Below are positions 32,744 to 44,895 of a stretch of 64,000 nt of DNA, one piece after another (position 1 is the first letter of the stretch; each line of letters begins with the position of its first letter). The translations under genes and the position numbers were made by a program. Source of the DNA: Hepsetus odoe. Lineage: Eukaryota > Chordata > Actinopteri > Characiformes > Hepsetidae. Where the stretch lies: assembly GCA_017165825.1 (NCBI GenBank), contig CM029368.1, positions 2,416,386 to 2,480,385 on the forward strand. The letters run 5' to 3'. The notes beneath the pieces were generated by a model that worked only from the letters and a program-made list of their open reading frames with translations, did not search any database and had not been told where the DNA came from.

Positions 32744-35700
32744 ATGGACCCAGTTTATGCAAATTTTGATAATAAGCTCTCTAAAACTCCTGCAAGAATA
32801 AAATGTGATGGTGTAACAGGTAGGGGCATTTTACTGGATAATAGTTAATTAATTGAAATACATTTAAGTGTGCTTTTAATGTAAAAACGATTAAAGAATG
32901 ATAAAGTAAAGTGCAGTCTGCCAATGTTTTAACTTCATGTGTGGCAGAATTTTCGCTGCAGCTCTGATGTCATGTCTAAATGTTCCAGCTTGAGGGACGT
33001 TCGCTTTGGAACTTACACGTCACTCTGGAAAAGATGCTTTTCCAAAAGTATCGGTACAGCAAGGCCAGCTTATTGCTTTTGAAGAGGGATGAGATGAGAT
33101 AAATTAATGTGAAATCGTTCATCAAAGCCTCTTGAGCAAAAGTATTTGAACAGGAAAGGACGAGACAGGGAAGGTGTTTTCTGTTACACAGGTCTTTTTT
33201 GTTAGATTGATTGTTTCATCTCTAAACAGGTTAGAAATCAAGACCAAAGCTTTAGATCCCTTCTGTGAAGAGTGGTGTTAAAAAGGGGAAACCATCATGA
33301 AGACCAGAGAGCTGTCTACAGGGAGTCACATTTGAAACTGATAGAAAAGCAAAAAACCCAATAGAACAATTTCCCAAATATTAGGTATAGTCAATAAAAC
33401 TATTTGGAAAGTCCTGAAAAAGGAAGAAACTGACAACAAATCAGTCCATCCAGGAAAACGACTGATATACAGACTGTAAAGAAAAAACCCAAAACATGTT
33501 TTAGTGACATCAGGAATGAGTTCCACAGGATGGAGGATTTATAATCCACGGTTCAAACGCAGCCACAAGGCACGCACAAGCCAGTGTATTTCTTCATGCC
33601 AGTCCCAGTACCGGATAAATGGGGAGGGTTACGTCAGGAAGGACATCCGGTGCAAAACCTTTGCTGAATCAATCTGTTGACACCAAAACAGACTTCCAAA
33701 CCGGATCGGTCGAAGCCCGGGTTAACAACCACCGCCACCAGTGCTGTTAGCCTACAGGGTGCTGGTGGAGACTGGACTACTGTTGGCCAAAGGAGAAGAA
33801 GACAAGGAGGAAGGCATGTCCAGAGGAAGGAGGAGAGAAAGAACGAGAGGAGAGTGGAAGAGAGGGAGGAACTTTGAATGTTGGCAGCATGACTGGTAAA
33901 GGTAGAGAATGAGCTGATATGATGGAGAGAAGGAAGGTTGGTATTCTGTGTGTGAGAGACTAGATGGAAGGGTAGTGAGATCAGGTGTGTTGGAGGAGGG
34001 TTTAAACTGGTCTACCCTGGCGTGGATGGAAGGAGGAACGGAGTAGGTGTTATCGTGAAGGAAGAGCATGTGGAGAGTGTTTTGGAGGTGAAGAGGGTGT
34101 CAGGGAGGGTGATGAGTTTGAAGCTGGAAGTTGAAGGTGTGATAATGTGCTTACACACCACAAGCTGGATGTGATAAGAAGAAAGAAGAATTCTGGAGCA
34201 AGTTAGATGAAGTGATACAGTGTGTACCCAGGTGAGAGAGAGTGGTGATCGATGCAGACATTAATGGACATGTTGGTGAAGGGAACAGAGGTGATGAGGA
34301 GGTGATGGGTAGTCATGGTGTCAAGGAGAGGAACATGGAAGGGCAGATGGTTGTAGATTTTGTGAAGAGGATGGAAGTGGCTGCTGAATCTGGAATTGTA
34401 TGTGAACAGGAAGGAGGGAGAAAAGGACATACCAATTGGCTAGACAGGGAGACAGCCGGGAAAGATGTGCAGCAGGTCAGGGTGATAAATGAAAGAAATG
34501 GAAACGTACTCACAGGTGAACAGAGCATCTTTCAGCAGATGGAAGGAATACTTTGACGGGCTGATGAATGAAGAAAAGGAGAGAGAGAGAAGATTGGATG
34601 ATGTGAGAAAAGCGAACCAGGAAGTGCAGCAAATAAGCAAGAAGGAAGTAAGGGCAGCGATGAAGAGGATGAAGAACAGAGAGGCTTAGTTAGTCTTAGT
34701 TAGCAGATGGAAAGAATATTTTGAGTGGCTGATGAATGAAGAAAAGGAGAGAAAGAGAAGATTGGATGCGATGAGGAGGATGAAGAATGAAAAGGCTGTT
34801 AGTCTGGATGACATACCAGTGGAGGCATGGAGGTGTTTAGGAGAGATGGCAGAGGAGCCTGAGGAGTGGAGGAGAAGTTTATTGGACCTGTTTTTCAAGA
34901 ATAAGGGTGATGAACAGAGCTGTAGAAACTATAGAGGGATAAAGTTGATCAGCCACAGCATGAAGTTCTGGGAAAGAGTCGTGGAAGCAGGTTAAGAAAA
35001 GAGGTGAAGATCAGTGAACAGCAGTATGGATTTATGCCGAGAAAGAGCTCTACAGATGCACTGAGGGAGATGATGGAGAAGTACAGAGAAGGTCAGGAAG
35101 GAGTTACATTTTGTTTTGTGGACTTGGAGAAAGCAGATGACAGAGTGCCTAGAAAAGAGCTGTGGTTCTGTAAAGGAAGTAAAGCCAAATGATCCTCTCC
35201 TGAAGAGGAGACATGATGCTGGGCTAAAAACCTGGAAACCAAGCCAAAGAAGAACTGACTACTTGGTGAAGTCAAGTGATCAACAACTTTGATGTAGTTA
35301 CTGCAGACAAGTGATGTGCAGCCAAATATAAAGTATCATTTACTTTAATTTACTTTAAAACTTCATGTTCTGATACTTTTGCTCACTTGAAAAACTGTAC
35401 GATCAGACACTCCATGCTGTTTGTAATTTAGCAGAACTAGATGTAAATATATGTTGAAAATCTGATTTAATGGGAGAATTTTTTCTGCATAAAGTTTTGA
35501 TTGTCGTTCTGGTGTTCCCATCATTGTATCGTTTCTGTGTTTTGTGTTTCTTCTTCATTTTTGTGCTGAAAGGGAAGATGTTTCATTGTGACAAATGTTA
35601 CACATTAAAGTAAAGTAATTCATTCATTTTCATCTCTGAATCTAACCGTGTGATATTTCTCTGATGTTTCTCACCACACTGACCACACAGCCACAGAGAG

Positions 35701-38700
35701 GAACCCTCCTTCTTCTACTCTGAAGTTCCTCCTGGTGGTTCTCAGCCTCCTTCTGCTCTGTTCTTTGGTGGCGCTCTGTGTTCTGGGGTTTCTGTGTGAG
35801 TGTCTCTCAGCTTCACCCTCTAATGAAGTTCTTCAGTGTTTTACAGCCACACTGGACCTCCTAAAAAACATGGGCATGGCGTTGGTCTGTTCTTCATGAT
35901 TGGGTCACTGGATGGTTCCAGTTATAATCAATGTAAATTATTGTGGATGAAATGAATCTATATAACTTTAACTCTGGTGGTCTCGTTCTACAGACTCCAG
36001 TAAAGGAGCCTCCTATGAAGCATTAAGAGAGCAGAACATCAGGGTTGTAGAAAGACTGCAAGTGCAGGAACACAACTGTAGTGGTAAGAAGTTCAAACAG
36101 TTTTCTAGAGTATCTTGTCATTTTCTCATGGTTGAAGGGTAGAAATGTAAAATGTTTCAGTGGTCAAATCCTGGAGTTTGAGGTTCATGTCTTGCTTTTG
36201 AGAAGCTCCTGTTATTTCTGATTTAACAACTTCTTGGACAGGCCTCACCAAAATCGTGCCCATGGGGCCCAGGATGCCCCCAAGGATGAGTTAAAAATAG
36301 CACAAATGAGCAGTGAGCAGCTTTTAACATTACATTTTATCCTGTTGTTATTCTTCATAAATCACATTTGCATTTATATAGATTTTAAAATGTCAAAATA
36401 AAAAAAAAATGCATTTAAAACATGTTTATTGTACATAAAGTTTAGATAAGTTTAGGTAACTGGTAGCCCTTCATATGGCTCAGTACTTGTAAAGTAGCTT
36501 TCAGTTTTAAAAGGCTGGTGACCTCTGTTCTAGGACTTTAGGTTTACAATGCTGCACTGGGTGTTTGATAATTTTTAGTGTAGAAACTTTAGAATAGAAA
36601 TGATTTTTTTCAAAATAAAAACTGGCAAAATCAAAGCAAGACAGGTGAATCTGGATGATGAGCTCTCCAAGATCCTCATTTCCAGTTAAAAAATGAATTC
36701 TGATTTTTTGATGTTTGCTGTTTTCTCCCTTGACTCCTCACATGATTTCATTATTTATTTCAGCTCTGATTTCAGAATTAAATTCAAGCCTGACTGAGGC
36801 TCGACTGCAATATACAGATGCATTAAAGCAGCTCGATTCATTCAAAGGTGACGTCTTTGTTTATGTTTCGGTCAAAGTGTTTCACTTTCTTTTTGTAGCC
36901 CAGACTGATCTGGTTCTGGTAAACTTCTTCTGTTTTCTTTTTTGGCTGCTCCCGTTTAGGGGTCACTACAGTTGCTAAACCGACTCCATTTCTTCTGTTC
37001 CTCTGCAACTTCCTCCTTTAAACTGACCCCCTGCATGTCCTCTCTCACCATGTCCATAAACCTCCTCTTGGTTCTTCATCTTCTCCTCTTTCCTGGCAGC
37101 TCCATCTTCAACATCCTCCTTCCAATATAATCCCCATCTTTTCTTCTGGACATGTTCAAACCAACGCAGCCTTGCTTCTCTAATTTTGTCTCCATCCTCG
37201 TCACACCTAACAAACATCTCAGCATCTTTAACTCTGACACTTCTAGCTCCGCCTCCTCTCTTTTCATCAGCACCACCATCTCCAACCCGTATAACATAGC
37301 TGTTCTCACTACTGTCCAGTGAACCTTCTATTTTACTCTATCTGGTACCCATCACTCCACCAACTCTTCTCCACCCATTCCAACCTGCCTGCACTCTCTT
37401 CTTCACCTCTCTTGCACACTCGCTGTTACACTCAACTGCTGATCCCAAGTATTTACCTTTGTCACCTCTACTCCCTGTATTCTCACCACTGCACTGTCCT
37501 CCCTTTCATTCACACTCATGTATTCTGTCTTTGACCTACTCACTTTCATTGCCATCATCTCTAGAGCAGATCTCCATCTCTCCAGGTTCTCATCAAGCTG
37601 CTCCCTACTCAAACTGCAGATCACAATATCATCAGCAAATATCATCGTCCACGGGGTCTCCTGTCTAACCTCGTTCATCAACCTGTCCATTACAATTGTA
37701 AACAAAAATAGGTTCAGCACTAATCCTTGATGTAATCCAACCTCTACCTAAAATGCATCCGTCACTCCCAATGCAGATCTCACCATTGTTATACTGCTAT
37801 CATACATATCCTGAACTACTCTCACATACTTCTCTGTAACAGCAGACTTCCTCATACAAAACCACAACTCCTCTCCCTGTCATCTGCTTTCTCCAAATCC
37901 ACAAAGGTACAATGCAGCTCCTTCTGACCTTCTCTGTACTTCTCCATCAACACCCTCAGAGCAAACATTGCATCTGTGGAGCTCTTTGTCAGCATGATAC
38001 AATACTGCTGTTCACTAATCCTCACCTCTTTTCTTAACCTTCTTCCACTACTCTTTCCCAGAACTTCATGCTGTGTATGATCTGCTTTATTCCTCTATAG
38101 TTACTACAGCTCTGTGCATCACCCTTATTCTTGAAGATCGGTACCAGTACTCCACTCAGTACCAGTACTCCACTGTCTCCACTCCTCAGGCTTCTCTCAC
38201 TTTCTAAGATTGTGTTAAACAATCTGGTCAGAAATTCCATTGCCATCTTCCCTAAACATCTCCAGGCTTCCACTGGTATGGCATCCAGACCAACAGCCTT
38301 TCCATTCTTCATCCTCTTCATCGCATCCAATCTCTCCTTTTCTTCATTCATCAGCCACTCAGAATGCTCTTTCCATCTGCTCAACACGCTCTGTTCACCT
38401 GTGAGTATGTTTCCATCTCTATCCTTTATCACCCTGACTGCTGCACATCTTTCCCAGCTCTGTCTCTCTGTCTAGCCAATTGGTAAATGTCCTTTTCTCC
38501 CTCCTTCCTGTCAAACCTCTAATACAATTCACTAAGCACCTTATCTTTAGCCATCACCACTACAGTTCATCTCCTTGTGCACCTGTATACTCACTTCATC
38601 TCTCTGGCTATCCCACTTCTTCTTTGCCCTCCTCTTCTATATACAATCCTGGACTTCTGGGTTCGACCAGGGTTCCTTATCCTCTTTCCTTCCAGATGTC

Positions 38701-41700
38701 ACACCAAGTACTTTTCTAGCCGTCTGCCTTATCACTTTTGCAGCAGTTTCCCAGCAATCTGGTAGCTTTCAACACCACCCAGTGCCCGTGTTAACTCCTG
38801 CCTAAATTTCACCTTGCAGTCCTACTTTTACATCTTCCAACATTTGATCCTCGACTCTGCCCTCACTTTCCTCCTCTTCTTGAGCTATCCTATGCTGTTT
38901 AGCTACACTGTCCCGTCACTACATTGCACTCTCCAATCTCCTTCAGACTGACCCTCCTGCAAAGGATATAATCCACCTGTGAGCATCTTCCTCCACTCTT
39001 ATACGTCACCCTGTGCTCCTCCCTCTTCTTAAAATAAGTGTTAACTACAGCCATTTCCATCCTTTTCACAAAATCTACCACCATCTGACCTTCACCTTCC
39101 TCTCCTTTACACCGTATTTACCCATCATCTCCTCATCACCTATGTTCCTTTCACCAACATGACCATTAATGTGTGCACCAATCAAGTCAAGTCAAGTAGG
39201 ATTTTATTGTCATTTCAACCATATACACAATACATAGTGAAACAAAATAACATTCTTCCAGGACCCTGGTACTACACACAAGAAATAAGACAACAGAAGA
39301 CGCAACATAATACATAAAACAAGGCAACAAGTGCCGACAAGACAGACAACAACAGACAGCACAGCCGACAGTACATTCATCCGTAAGAGGGATGAATGTA
39401 CTGTAGAACAGTGTTCTAGAGCAAAGCAGCCCAGGTTGATTGGCAGTGTAGCAGTGTGGTGGAGCAGCGTTATTGTTAAAGTGCAGAGTGCAACAAGAAA
39501 TAAACAGATAGTGATGGAATGAGGAGACACTAGTGGTTTAAAAGTCTGATGGCCAGGGGAAAGAAACTATTTGCCATCCTGGAAGTGGAGGCCTGTATGC
39601 TGCGGAACCTTTTCCTGGATGGCAGGAGGGAGAAGAGAGTATTGGATGGGTGAGAAGGATCATCAAAGCTGGTTGCTTTGCGGATCTAGCGAGTGGTGAA
39701 GATGTCCTGTACAGAGGGCAGAGAGACCCCGATGATCTTCTCAGCTGTTCTCACTACTCGTTGTAGGGACTTGTGGTCTGAGATGTTGCAGTTCCTGTAC
39801 AAGGCACTAATGCAGCTGCTCAGGATGCTCTCGATGGTTCCTCTGTAGAAGATGAAACCAATAACCACTCTCTCTTTCACTCCTCTGGGTACACTCTCAC
39901 AACCAACTTGTGAGGCATAAGCACTAACAACATTCATCACAACACCTTCCACTTCCAGCTTCAATCTCATCTCCCTATCTGACACCCTCTTCATCTTCAA
40001 AACACTCTCCACATACCCCATTCTTACTTCCATCCACACCATGGTAGAACAATTTAAACCCTCCTCTAATACAACTGGTCTTACTACCCTTCCATCTATT
40101 CTCTCACACACAGAATATCAACCTTCCTTCTCTCCATCATATCAGCTCATCATTCTCTACCTTTGCCAGTAATGCTGCCAACATTCAAAGTCCCTACTCT
40201 CACTTCCACTCTCCTCCCGTTCTTTCTCTCCTCCTCCCTCTGCACATGCTTTCCTCCTCTTCTACTTCTTCTTCTCCTTTGTCCAACAGTAGCCCAATTT
40301 CCACCAGCACCCTGTAGGCTAACAGCACTGGTTGTGGTCGTTGTTAACCCGGGCCTCGACTGATCTGGATGGAATCCTTTTTTGTTGTCCACATATTGAT
40401 TCGGCAAAAGTATTGATTCACCAGATGCCCTTCCTGATGTAACCCTCCCCACTTATCCGGGCTTGGGACCGGCATGAAGGAATACACTGGCTTGTGCATC
40501 CCTAGTGGCGTGGTTGAGCTGGGTCTGGTAAAAGGAAGTAATTAAAGAAAGCTTGTGAAAGTAACAGGAAGAAGCACATGCTATTTCTTTGCAAGAAGTA
40601 GTTCAACACCCATGATGAATAAAAAGAACCAGTATCAGAATTGAAACCCTCATTTCCTAACAGACATTTGTTCTCAACATCAGATTGCCAGAGATGTTCA
40701 CCATGTGGAGAAGGCTGGAAGTGTTATTACTTCTCCACCGATGAGCTGAACTGGAGGGAGAGTCGGGATCGCTGTGCTGAGAAAGGAGGACATCTGGTTA
40801 TCATCACCAGCCCAGCTGAACAGGTGAGTAAAGTGGACCTGTTCAGGGAGTGTCCCAATAGTGTTGATCTTCATAATGGAGAACCAGGCTCATCTCATGT
40901 TGGAACCAGAACCTCATCCAATCAGAAACACAGCCTTTGATTGGTCAACTCAACCCAAGGCATCACAGGAGAGCTAGTGGTGACTAACAACCACATTAAC
41001 AACAACCACTTTTTGCAACACAGAAACTAATCAGTTCTTCTAGTGGACATTCAGTGTTTGGTCTATTTTTATGGTTTTTCTTCCCCAAAGTCTCCAAAAA
41101 GTTATGGATCCTGGATTACAGCTACCGCACTGGACAAAAAAATAACAGTCCCCGTGTACAACGCTCTCAGGGAAGTAATGAAAACGGGAATTAATGAGGA
41201 ATTTAAGGCCAAAATGAAGGGCCCAGTCAGCGTCACCCTCACTCAGCCGCTCTAATTATTATAAATATTAGCTTTACATCCTGAGGCTGCTATAGTCGAG
41301 TCTTGGGCGACTCTAAAGAACTATAAATGAATCTATACATTTATACTCAAATCACCCCCGTGTTTCTTCATCCATTAGAGTTTCATATCTTCAAACCTTG
41401 GAGAAAATCACTGGATTGGATTAAACGACTTGGAGACGGAGGGAAAGTGGACGTGGGTGAACGGGCAGTCCCTGAATGAGACGGGTGTAGAGTAAGAACC
41501 TTGATCTCTCACACAGTTCACATACTTCTCTCAGTTTATCTTTATCTTTATTTTTACCTTTTTAAAATCTGTTGTTAAATTCTGTTTTATTCATCCAGAT
41601 TCTGGCACAGGCGAAAGGATGTACCAGTTGAGCCTGATAACTGGAAAGCAGAAGATCCTACAGGAGAGAACTGTGCTGCTCTCGGGAATGAAGGTGGAAA

Positions 41701-41761
41701 TACAGACACATGGTTTGATGCTTCTTGTGGAAAACTGAAAAAATACATCTGTGAGAAGTAA
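32744..41761 (+). CDS. Lectin 1: type II transmembrane C-type lectin receptor
   Basis: Seven exons give an uninterrupted 256-residue frame: 32744-32819, 35691-35795, 35994-36083, 36764-36847, 40684-40823, 41379-41491, 41599-41761. All junctions are GT/AG and phase-compatible. The start is MDPVYANFDNKLSK, a short cytoplasmic tail with YANF (YxxPhi-type). A Leu/Val-rich membrane anchor spans about 38-60. A stalk covers 61-118, with sequons at N88 and N97. A carbohydrate-recognition domain covers 120-254, with CGEGWKCYYFSTDELNW, CAEKGGHLV, WIGLND (177-182), WTWV, EPDNW (214-218), WFDASC and YICEK. The layout matches CD209/asialoglycoprotein-receptor-like lectins. Such receptors bind glycans at the surface of immune or endothelial cells. 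Site-2 residues are EPD and WFD rather than EPN/QPD and WND, so sugar binding is uncertain. Introns 1 and 4 hold RTE LINEs. Confidence 0.88.
32820..33554 (+). mobile_element. Tc1-like transposon relic, second copy (in lectin 1 intron 1)
   Basis: From about 33010 this repeats the sequence of 31564-31660 and 32013-32300 at moderate divergence (ACTCTGGAAAAGATGCTTTT, GGGGAAACCATCATGAAGAC, GGATGGAGGATTTATAATCC). The 32820-33010 part is unassigned intron. Confidence 0.55.
33560..35230 (+). mobile_element. RTE-type LINE relic in lectin 1 intron 1
   Basis: Begins with the 5' landmark AGCCAGTGTATTTCTTCATG, then GGGGAGGGTTACGTCAGGAA and CCCGGGTTAACAACCACCG. It then carries broken reverse-transcriptase coding: WKEYFDGLMNEEKE, DDIPVEAWRCLGEMAE, FFKNKGDEQSCRNYRGIKL, ISEQQYGFMPRKSSTDALRE and CFVDLEKADDRVPRKELW. 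The endonuclease part is mostly deleted, the WKEYF/MNEEKE segment is present twice, and several stops and frameshifts occur. No active protein is possible. Confidence 0.85.
35231..35690 (+). other. Rest of lectin 1 intron 1
   Basis: AT-rich unique sequence. At 35657-35672 the position that is the exon-2 acceptor in lectins 2 and 3 (TTTCTCAG|ATG) reads TTTCTCTG|ATG, so splicing must use the ACCACACAG acceptor ending at 35690. Confidence 0.6.
36935..40480 (-). mobile_element. RTE-type LINE, long antisense copy in lectin 1 intron 4
   Basis: On the minus strand the 5' landmark (GCCAGTGTATTCCTTCATGC) is near 40480 and the 3' end (GGGAGCAGCCAAAAAAG) near 36940. In between are endonuclease-domain coding (KKREEHRVTYKSGGRCSQVD followed by YILCRR at about 38990), reverse-transcriptase segments (WKEHSEWLMNEEKE and DAIPVEAWRCLGKMA near 38300), and ETPWTMIFADDIVICS near 37650, in which the FADD catalytic motif is intact. 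Frames are broken in many places and another element is inserted at 39181-39850, so it is dead. Confidence 0.88.
39181..39850 (-). mobile_element. LINE 3' fragment nested in the RTE copy
   Basis: The minus strand reads YRGTIESILSSCISALYRNC, KSLQRVVRTAEKIIG and SLPSVQDI, the C-terminal end of a LINE reverse-transcriptase ORF of a different family (CR1/L2/Rex1-like by memory of the motif). It is followed by CCATCCAGGAAAAGGTTCCG and an (ACTTG)n end at 39182. A diverged copy is at 43905-44240. Confidence 0.7.
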
Positions 41762-43020
41762 AGCTGGAGTGTATTAAAGCCCCTGTTGGAGTTTGATGAG
41801 CTCATTTTGTTTAAAAGTATTAAACTCTACCTCTAAATGTCTTCGTAAGAATCTATATTTCATGATGTCTTTTCTCAACACTGGGATTCAGTGATGCTTC
41901 TGCTTGTGATGTTTATGATCAGTTCTGGTCCTGGAGATCTCCCACCCTGAACAGTTCAGATCCACCATATCTCTAATATTCAGTCCCCCTGAAGACCCTC
42001 ATGAGCTGGATCAGGTGTTGCATCAGGTGTGGAGCTGAACTCTGCAGGGTGGTAGATGTTCAGGATCAGGACTGAGCCCTCTTGGTCTTCAGGCTGATGA
42101 GAGATGATCTGGATTTGAGCTGAGATAAGTTTGGCCACTAGAGGGCAGAATGTGGTTGTGGAGCTGTTTTCTACCCACAGGAAGAGGGTTAACTGGACTA
42201 GAAGCTTTTCTTCCCCTTAATATTAAGGGTCTAATGTATCTCATTTGTTAATAAATATACACAGAAGTGAGATGATGATGTTTCCTGTTAGTCAGAAATG
42301 TGTGATTGTGTGTCAGGGAGTGTTTGTTCCTGACAGATTGTAGGTTGATTGTAGTCATTTACTTCTGTTATTTTCTCCATGACCCTTTTCCCTAGGCAGT
42401 ATTCACGTTCCTGTCACCTTTAACCTCTATATTATTAAATGCATCTCTATTTTTCTCTGTTCTCTTTTGAGTAACGCTTTCTTCGCACATCAAAAACACC
42501 CAAACAAGGTCACAGTCTTAGATTAGGTGTCTCCACCGGAGGCCTTGGAGCTCCCGGGGACAGATAAAAAGGCACACTCTGAACTGTGCAAGGGAGAGAG
42601 AGGATTCAACACAGAGCGAAACACTTACCGGCCTTTTGAACATCTTGTAAGAACTTTGTTACTTTTCTGTTAATAAACTTTGCTATAGCTTAAAACCCTC
42701 TTCGCCTCATTACTGACTCCTCGAACCTCAGTTCTCAATCGGAGAATCCAACATTCCTGTAAATGTTTTTTAAAATGACGTCATAAAAACCGTCCTGTTA
42801 GAAAAACGGCTACAAATCAGGGTCACAAATTCTGGTTCCTTGGATGTCTTTTCTTCTGACTGCTTTTGGAGGGTGTTAACCATCACATGCCGACATTACC
42901 ACCATAAGATCTTCTGTTCTGAAGATTCTCTGATCCAGTCGTCCAGCCTTTACATTTCAGACCTCATCACAGTCTCTCAGATCCTTAGATTTGCCCATTT
43001 TCCTGCTTCCAACACAACAA
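41762..43020 (+). other. Lectin 1 3'UTR and downstream flank
   Basis: ATTAAA at 41818 is a candidate polyadenylation signal. The block 41880-42230 is paralogous to 50700-51070 downstream of lectin 2 (GAGTTTGGCCACTAGAGGGC type stretches, CTACCCACAGGAAGAGGGTT), so the gene duplication included 3' flank. The remainder is unassigned. Confidence 0.6.
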
Positions 43021-43021
43021 C

Positions 43022-43265
43022 TATGGGCAGCGGTGGCCTAGTGGTTAGGGTGTTAGCCGGAAGATCGGGGGTTCGAACCCCTTCCCAATAGGTTGCCCTG
43101 AGGTACCCTTGAGCAAGGTGCCGTCCCTGTCACTGCTCCCAGGGCGCTTTCACTGCTGCATGGTGCTTGCATGGGTTAAATGCAGAGATCCAATTTTGTT
43201 GTGGTTCACTGTCTGCTGTGCTGTGACCTCGCAATGACAAGGGTTTTCACTTTCAACTTCCATAA
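43022..43265 (+). repeat. tRNA-derived SINE, best-preserved copy
   Basis: GGCAGCGGTGGCCTAGTGGT head, perfect B box GGTTCGAACCC, CTTGAGCAAGGTGCCGTCCC, and a tail with TTTTGTTGTGGTTCACTG and CGCAATGACAAGG. It is a good reference for the family in this window. Confidence 0.9.
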
Positions 43266-43399
43266 CTGACTGATCACATTCATCTCACCCCCTTCAGGAA
43301 CCACTGTAACCAGATAATGTTATTAATCTCACCAGTCAGTGGTTTTAATGTTGCGAAACACACAAAAAAATAAATAAATGAAATAAAATCAAATAAACA

Positions 43400-43790
43400 G
43401 TGATGGCTTAGTGTTTAGAGACTAAGCTCAGGAACAGAAGGTTGTGGGTTCAAATCCCAGAGCAGTAGGTTACCCTGGAGACGCTCAGGGTTAAGGGTCT
43501 TGCTCAGGGACCCAATGGTGGTAGTGCCAGAGGTGGGATTCAAACCTGGGACCTCTTGAGCCATTGGTCCATAGGCAAGTACCCACCACTAGACCACCGC
43601 CATCCGCATTTCACCCACACACAAGTGCAGCAGAGGGCAGCTAAGTGCTCAGGAACCAGTGATGGGGACGGTACCTTGATCAAGGTACCTCAGGGCAACC
43701 TGCTGGTCTGGGATTTGAACCCATGACCTTCTGATCCTCAGGGCTCAGGTCCCTAAACAGGAAACCTCTGCTGCCATTACGAAAAACACT
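43400..43790. repeat. Cluster of SINE fragments, both orientations
   Basis: A plus-strand head (GATGGCTTAGTGTTTAGAGA, GTGGGTTCAAATCCC) at 43400-43475, an L2-tail-like piece at 43490-43600, and a minus-strand SINE at 43605-43775 (AAGGTACCGTCCCCATCACT on the reverse strand). Confidence 0.75.
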
Positions 43791-43904
43791 GTATTTAGCA
43801 AAAGATCCATAAAGTGCAGAATGCAAAGTCTTAAAAATAAAATAATAAAGTGTGCAAACAAGCAACATGATAAATATGTGCAGAGCCTGGAAAAGTAAAA
43901 GTCA

Positions 43905-44245
43905 GTTCTGGTTCAGAAGTCTGATGTTCAGGGTGAAGAAGCTTCTTCTCCTGGTAGTGGAGGCCCGTTTGCTATGGAACCTTTTCCTGGATGGTAGGAA
44001 GTTGAAGAGTGAGTGGGACGGGTGAGTGAGGACATCCATGATGCTGGTTGCTTTGTGGAAAATGTCTTCAACAGAAGGAGACAGGAGAGAAATACTGATG
44101 ATCTTCTCAGCTGTCCTCAATACCCATTGTAGGAACTTACAGTTGGAGACTTTGCAGTTCCTCGTACCAGGCAGTGATGCAGCTGCACAGGATGCTCTGT
44201 ATGGTTTTTCTGTGGAACATGGTTATGATAAGCAGAAGAAGGAGG
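43905..44245 (-). mobile_element. LINE 3' fragment, second copy
   Basis: The reverse strand encodes RKTIQSILCSCITAWY, then RTAEKIISISLLSPSVEDIF, the same family as 39181-39850. It is 5'-truncated. 44246-44840 is unassigned. Confidence 0.65.
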
Positions 44246-44841
44246 GCTCTCCTCAGCCTCCACGGGAAGCAGAGATGCTGCAGGGATTTCTGGGTGATGG
44301 AACCGGACCAGCTAAGGATTCTCCAAATTTTTTCAACCATTTGGCCGCTGCTCTTATGCTTTTGAATGTTCTCCTGCTACATAACCCAGTTGAGCCCGGG
44401 CTGCAATTCACAGAATGATGACCTTTATCTCTTCCTTTGTATTTTTTGATAGTGGGCTGAATTCATTCTTCCTTCTGTGATGGTCCCTGAAACAGATCAA
44501 CTCCATATCATCACACTACCACACCATGTTGGACTTTGTATATCATGTTTTTAGGCTTATGCCGGTTGTAATGGTCCTCATGCCTTCCATAAGTTTGACC
44601 ATTGTCTCACCAGTTCATGATAGCAGTTCACCAACACTCCTCTATTATAGTTCAGATTAAACAGATGAAACAGATTAAACAGAGAAAAGAAATGGGTTTG
44701 TGGTAAAAAAAAAAAAAACCCTGAAAAACAACTAAATGTGTTTTACAGCTGCAGCGCTGTTCTCCATCTGCAGCAGATTTTTAGTGGTAGACTTCCAGTT
44801 GGAGAGTGTGTGTCTTCAGCAGCACTTCCGGTTCTGCATGC

Positions 44842-44849
44842 TATAAATA
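44842..44849 (+). promoter_or_regulatory. Candidate TATA box of lectin 2
   Basis: TATAAATA lies 46 bp before the first coding exon. The following GATTCTTACTGGT is shared with the lectin 1 upstream region (32608), showing common origin of the 5' flanks. Lectin 1 lacks a TATA at the equivalent place. Confidence 0.35.
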
Positions 44850-44895
44850 AGATTCTTACTGGTCTTCTCCATACTCCATACTTTCAGAAGATTTC

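Noticed and set aside
35796..35900. Extension of lectin anchor exon through ECLSASPSNE (also at 45526 and 56497)
   Set aside because: The frame stays open for about 30 codons in all copies, but a GTGAGT donor precedes it and the next exon joins in phase only if that donor is used. The conservation is shared intron ancestry.
43022..43110. Possible functional tRNA gene
   Set aside because: The B box and head are those of the SINE family. The sequence cannot fold as a full cloverleaf and continues into the SINE body and tail.
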